Assembly (NCBI GenBank): GCA_026874595.1
Contig: CM049317.1
Span: 34,427,401 to 34,491,400, forward strand
Length of the DNA stretch: 64,000 nt
Direction of reading: 5' to 3'
Origin: Sipunculus nudus
Taxonomy: Eukaryota > Annelida > Sipuncula > Golfingiida > Sipunculidae
Shown here: piece by piece, positions 63,101 through 64,000 of the stretch
How the letters are laid out: the number at the start of each line of letters is the position of its first letter
How positions within the stretch are numbered: position 1 is the stretch's first letter
Notes under the pieces: model-generated
The model's database searches: none
Seen by the model: only the letters and a program-made list of their open reading frames with translations
Told to the model about the DNA's origin: nothing
Program-made: the position numbers and the translations under genes

Positions 63101-63988
63101 GCCATCGAGCGCATGAAAACTGTCTTAGGAAACACCACCATGCGCATGTAAATTGTGTAAGGGGACGCCCTCATTTGCGTGTAAACTGTGTAAGGGAACA
63201 ATATCATGCGCATGTAACCTGTCTCAAGGAACGCCATCATGCGCATGTAAACTGTGTTACCGAACACCAAAATGTGCAAGTACACTAGCTGTTCCAGTTT
63301 TGGAAGGGAACGCCCCTTGTGATAATTTGTAACTGAATATATATATTATCTTTATTATCTCCATAAAAAAATAAATTTAAAAACCTTTGATTGACAAATA
63401 AATACTAAATGTAGTGGAATATTTCTTTTCTTAAAAACGATGGTATACGTTAATTTCACGGTTCCTTAGAATATATTGATTTTATATGGACATTTCCAGA
63501 CAAAAAAGATATAATTTGATTATACATAGATTAATTTTTCATCCAGATACATCTTTAATGAAAGCATGTAAACCAATATTGGGGCCTTTTCCTTTGTGTT
63601 TTTTTTTTAACTTACTGTGATTACTTTCTGTTTTGATATCTGTTTCTAATCAAATCGGAGATATACACGATCTTACGAAACTAATGTTACATCTTTCATC
63701 TATTAAAACTATTAAATTGATTTCTGCGTTTAGTTCTATGTGGTAACTAATTGGCAAAAAGTTTAAGTACCCCTTAATCACTTTCCATGCCATCTGACTA
63801 TTTATTTGTATTACCTAATTTAAATAAACACTCACCGACGCAAGGTTGTGTGTTGCAGGTTATCGTTTGGTTGTTGCCAACACTGCCGGTACATCCAGCA
63901 GGCGAGTCGCAGTACCTGGTTCTATACTGTGTACCGCCGTCACAAGTTTTAGTGCAGGGTGAAAAGGGCCCCCATGGTGTCCAATTCC
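51578..63988 (-). CDS. TSP1/vWA extracellular matrix protein with charged tail, 8 exons, 5' end outside window
   Basis: Exons in transcript order: 63988-63836 TSP1, 60310-60149 TSP1, 58555-58406 TSP1, 57596-57435 TSP1, 55207-54614 vWA-1, 54023-53880 TSP1, 53533-52961 vWA-2, 52476-51578 charged tail. All junctions are phase 1 and GT-AG, so each exon is one module. The vWA-1 domain has a complete MIDAS (DSSSS, the RTNTQGG threonine loop, VITDG). vWA-2 has [13 protein letters not shown] and ITDSDS. The TSP1 modules show W..W repeats and six-cysteine patterns. The order resembles coadhesin- and hemicentin-like skeletal or adhesion proteins, but I cannot name an orthologue. Predicted location is secreted matrix; the signal peptide is upstream of the window. 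It is a paralogue of the gene at 1120-2782. Introns contain MITEs and minisatellites. Confidence 0.9.
52485..52535 (+). repeat. (AT)n microsatellite in the acceptor region of the tail exon
   Basis: Starts 9 nt upstream (in transcript sense) of the terminal exon, occupying the place where a polypyrimidine tract normally sits. Confidence 0.95.
52566..52624 (+). repeat. (CT)n(AT)n compound microsatellite
   Basis: CT run followed by about 20 AT dinucleotides in the same 484-nt intron. Confidence 0.95.
52961..53533 (-). CDS. Exon: vWA-2 domain
   Basis: 573 nt, from a TTTACAG acceptor to a GTAGGT donor, phase 1 at both ends. Begins [19 protein letters not shown] and ends EIANLTCNE. It is strikingly similar along its whole length to 1120-1692, for example [14 protein letters not shown] and SLENIT in both. 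Confidence 0.93.
53618..53789. mobile_element. Tigger/pogo-like MITE (172 bp)
   Basis: Flanked by TA on both sides. The right end, from outside, is CAGTGAAACCTCGCATAACG; the left end is CATTAAACCCTCTAAATTAC, a diverged inverted match. Interior is GGTCGTTAT-like. It lies between the vWA-2 and TSP1 exons. Confidence 0.7.
53880..54023 (-). CDS. Exon: TSP1 module 5
   Basis: 144 nt, phase 1 to phase 1. [20 protein letters not shown] followed by six spaced cysteines and NTDPCP. It sits between the two vWA exons. Confidence 0.9.
54138..54191 (+). repeat. (AT)n microsatellite
   Basis: About 27 AT dinucleotides in the intron between vWA-1 and TSP1 module 5. Confidence 0.95.
54614..55207 (-). CDS. 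Exon: vWA-1 domain
   Basis: 594 nt, GTTCACAG acceptor and GTAAGT donor. [19 protein letters not shown] gives the DxSxS motif, RTNTQGGL the MIDAS threonine, and IVVVITDG the third loop. It is more canonical than vWA-2 and more diverged from it than vWA-2 is from the left-hand gene. Confidence 0.93.
55208..57434. other. Intron of the TSP1/vWA gene
   Basis: AT-rich and without recognisable modules or repeats on either strand. Confidence 0.6.
57435..57596 (-). CDS. Exon: TSP1 module 4
   Basis: 162 nt. [20 protein letters not shown] with full W..W..W and C-x3-C-G-x-G pattern, ending ITTLCG. This is the most canonical TSP1 here. WxxW tryptophans are possible C-mannosylation sites. Confidence 0.93.
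58406..58555 (-). CDS. Exon: TSP1 module 3 (divergent)
   Basis: 150 nt. [20 protein letters not shown] with one W fewer than usual and a C-x2-C spacing. Ends AKFCL at an A/GTGAGT donor, phase 1. Confidence 0.85.
58612..59015 (-). repeat. Dispersed family F, copy e (full length)
   Basis: The longest member. In reverse orientation it starts GAATGCAGGCCTCCGCCATG and ends at CGAACGGGAAAAACGCATAC, about 400 bp. It lies 57 bp upstream of TSP1 exon 3. Confidence 0.8.
60077..60133 (-). repeat. Dispersed family F, copy f (fragment)
   Basis: GTCCACATGGCGGAGGCTTG then GCATTCCTTGGAATGTATAT, the same end as copies d and e, 16 bp from the TSP1 module 2 donor. Confidence 0.65.
60149..60310 (-). CDS. Exon: TSP1 module 2
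   Basis: 162 nt. [20 protein letters not shown] with cysteine spacing CSRC in place of CS-x-TCG, ending LVDPC. Phase 1 at both ends. Confidence 0.87.
62096..62360 (+). repeat. 16-17-bp minisatellite, about 15 units
   Basis: Units GACAGGTGGTCTTTAA, GACAGGTGGTCTTTCA and GACAGGTGGTCTTATTA, mixed along the array. Confidence 0.92.
62420..63300. repeat. 33-bp minisatellite, about 26 diverged units
   Basis: Unit about ATGCGCATGTAAACTGTGTT plus AGGGAACGCCATC. Several units vary by a base or two in length. Because 33 is a multiple of three, open frames of 60-98 codons occur on both strands; these are not genes. Confidence 0.93.
63836..63988 (-). CDS. Exon: TSP1 module 1 (first visible)
   Basis: 153 nt. 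[20 protein letters not shown] with six cysteines, ending NTQPCV. CTACTACAG acceptor 12 bp from the window edge, phase 1, so more exons must lie upstream. Confidence 0.9.
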
Positions 63989-64000
63989 CTGTAGTAGATA

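Larger units (their letters stand above)
60311..63835. other. Intron of the TSP1/vWA gene with two minisatellites
   Basis: The first part (60311-62090) shows no recognised element beyond a GGACCGG/CCGGTCC-rich palindromic patch at 61202-61266. The rest is the two minisatellites and AT-rich DNA. Confidence 0.65.

Noticed and set aside
62361-63288. Open frames on both strands through the 33-bp array
   Set aside because: The same reason applies as for the 36-bp array: the period is divisible by three, so frames stay open by arithmetic.

Overview
The window is animal nuclear DNA, AT-rich and intron-rich, with spliced genes, truncated LINEs, MITE-like elements, minisatellites and many (AT)n tracts. 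The gene content (von Willebrand A plus thrombospondin-1 matrix proteins with charged tails, a family 92 glycosyltransferase in a single exon, an ENPP6-like ectophosphodiesterase) and the repeat style fit a marine invertebrate, most likely a lophotrochozoan such as a mollusc. The sequence alone does not fix the species.

Layout. At 1.1-2.8 kb (+) lie the last two exons of a secreted vWA protein with a Lys/Asp/Ser repeat tail. At 6.7-10.9 kb are two fragments of one CR1/L2-like LINE family in opposite orientation. At 11.4-12.7 kb are a fold-back element, a tRNA-derived SINE-like segment and a copy of an unnamed repeat. At 17.2-18.6 kb (+) is a single-exon GT92-type gene whose DxD-like motif is altered. 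At 22.9-37.6 kb (-) is a complete seven-exon ENPP6-like gene of 445 aa. All of its zinc ligands and its nucleophile are present, and its introns hold an antisense LINE, a Tigger-like MITE, inverted repeats and a perfect hairpin. At 38-46.7 kb I see no gene, only dispersed repeats. At 46.7-49.7 kb is a large 36-bp minisatellite, with a smaller satellite block and a duplicated flank at 50.4-51.5 kb. At 51.6-64.0 kb (-) are eight exons of a TSP1/vWA matrix gene. It is open at its 5' end and finishes in a Ser/Lys/Glu-rich tail that carries a cysteine-rich insert.

How the parts relate. The last two exons of the left (+) and right (-) matrix genes are paralogous. Their vWA exons are both exactly 573 nt with phase 1 borders, and each is followed by one charged terminal exon. 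Every visible junction in the right-hand gene is phase 1, the pattern expected from exon shuffling of extracellular modules. The ENPP6-like enzyme would act on choline phosphodiesters at the cell surface. Any functional link between it and the neighbouring matrix proteins, for example in mineralised matrix, is speculation from linkage. Exon borders were read by eye from GT/AG sites, phase continuity and family alignment; there is no transcript evidence.
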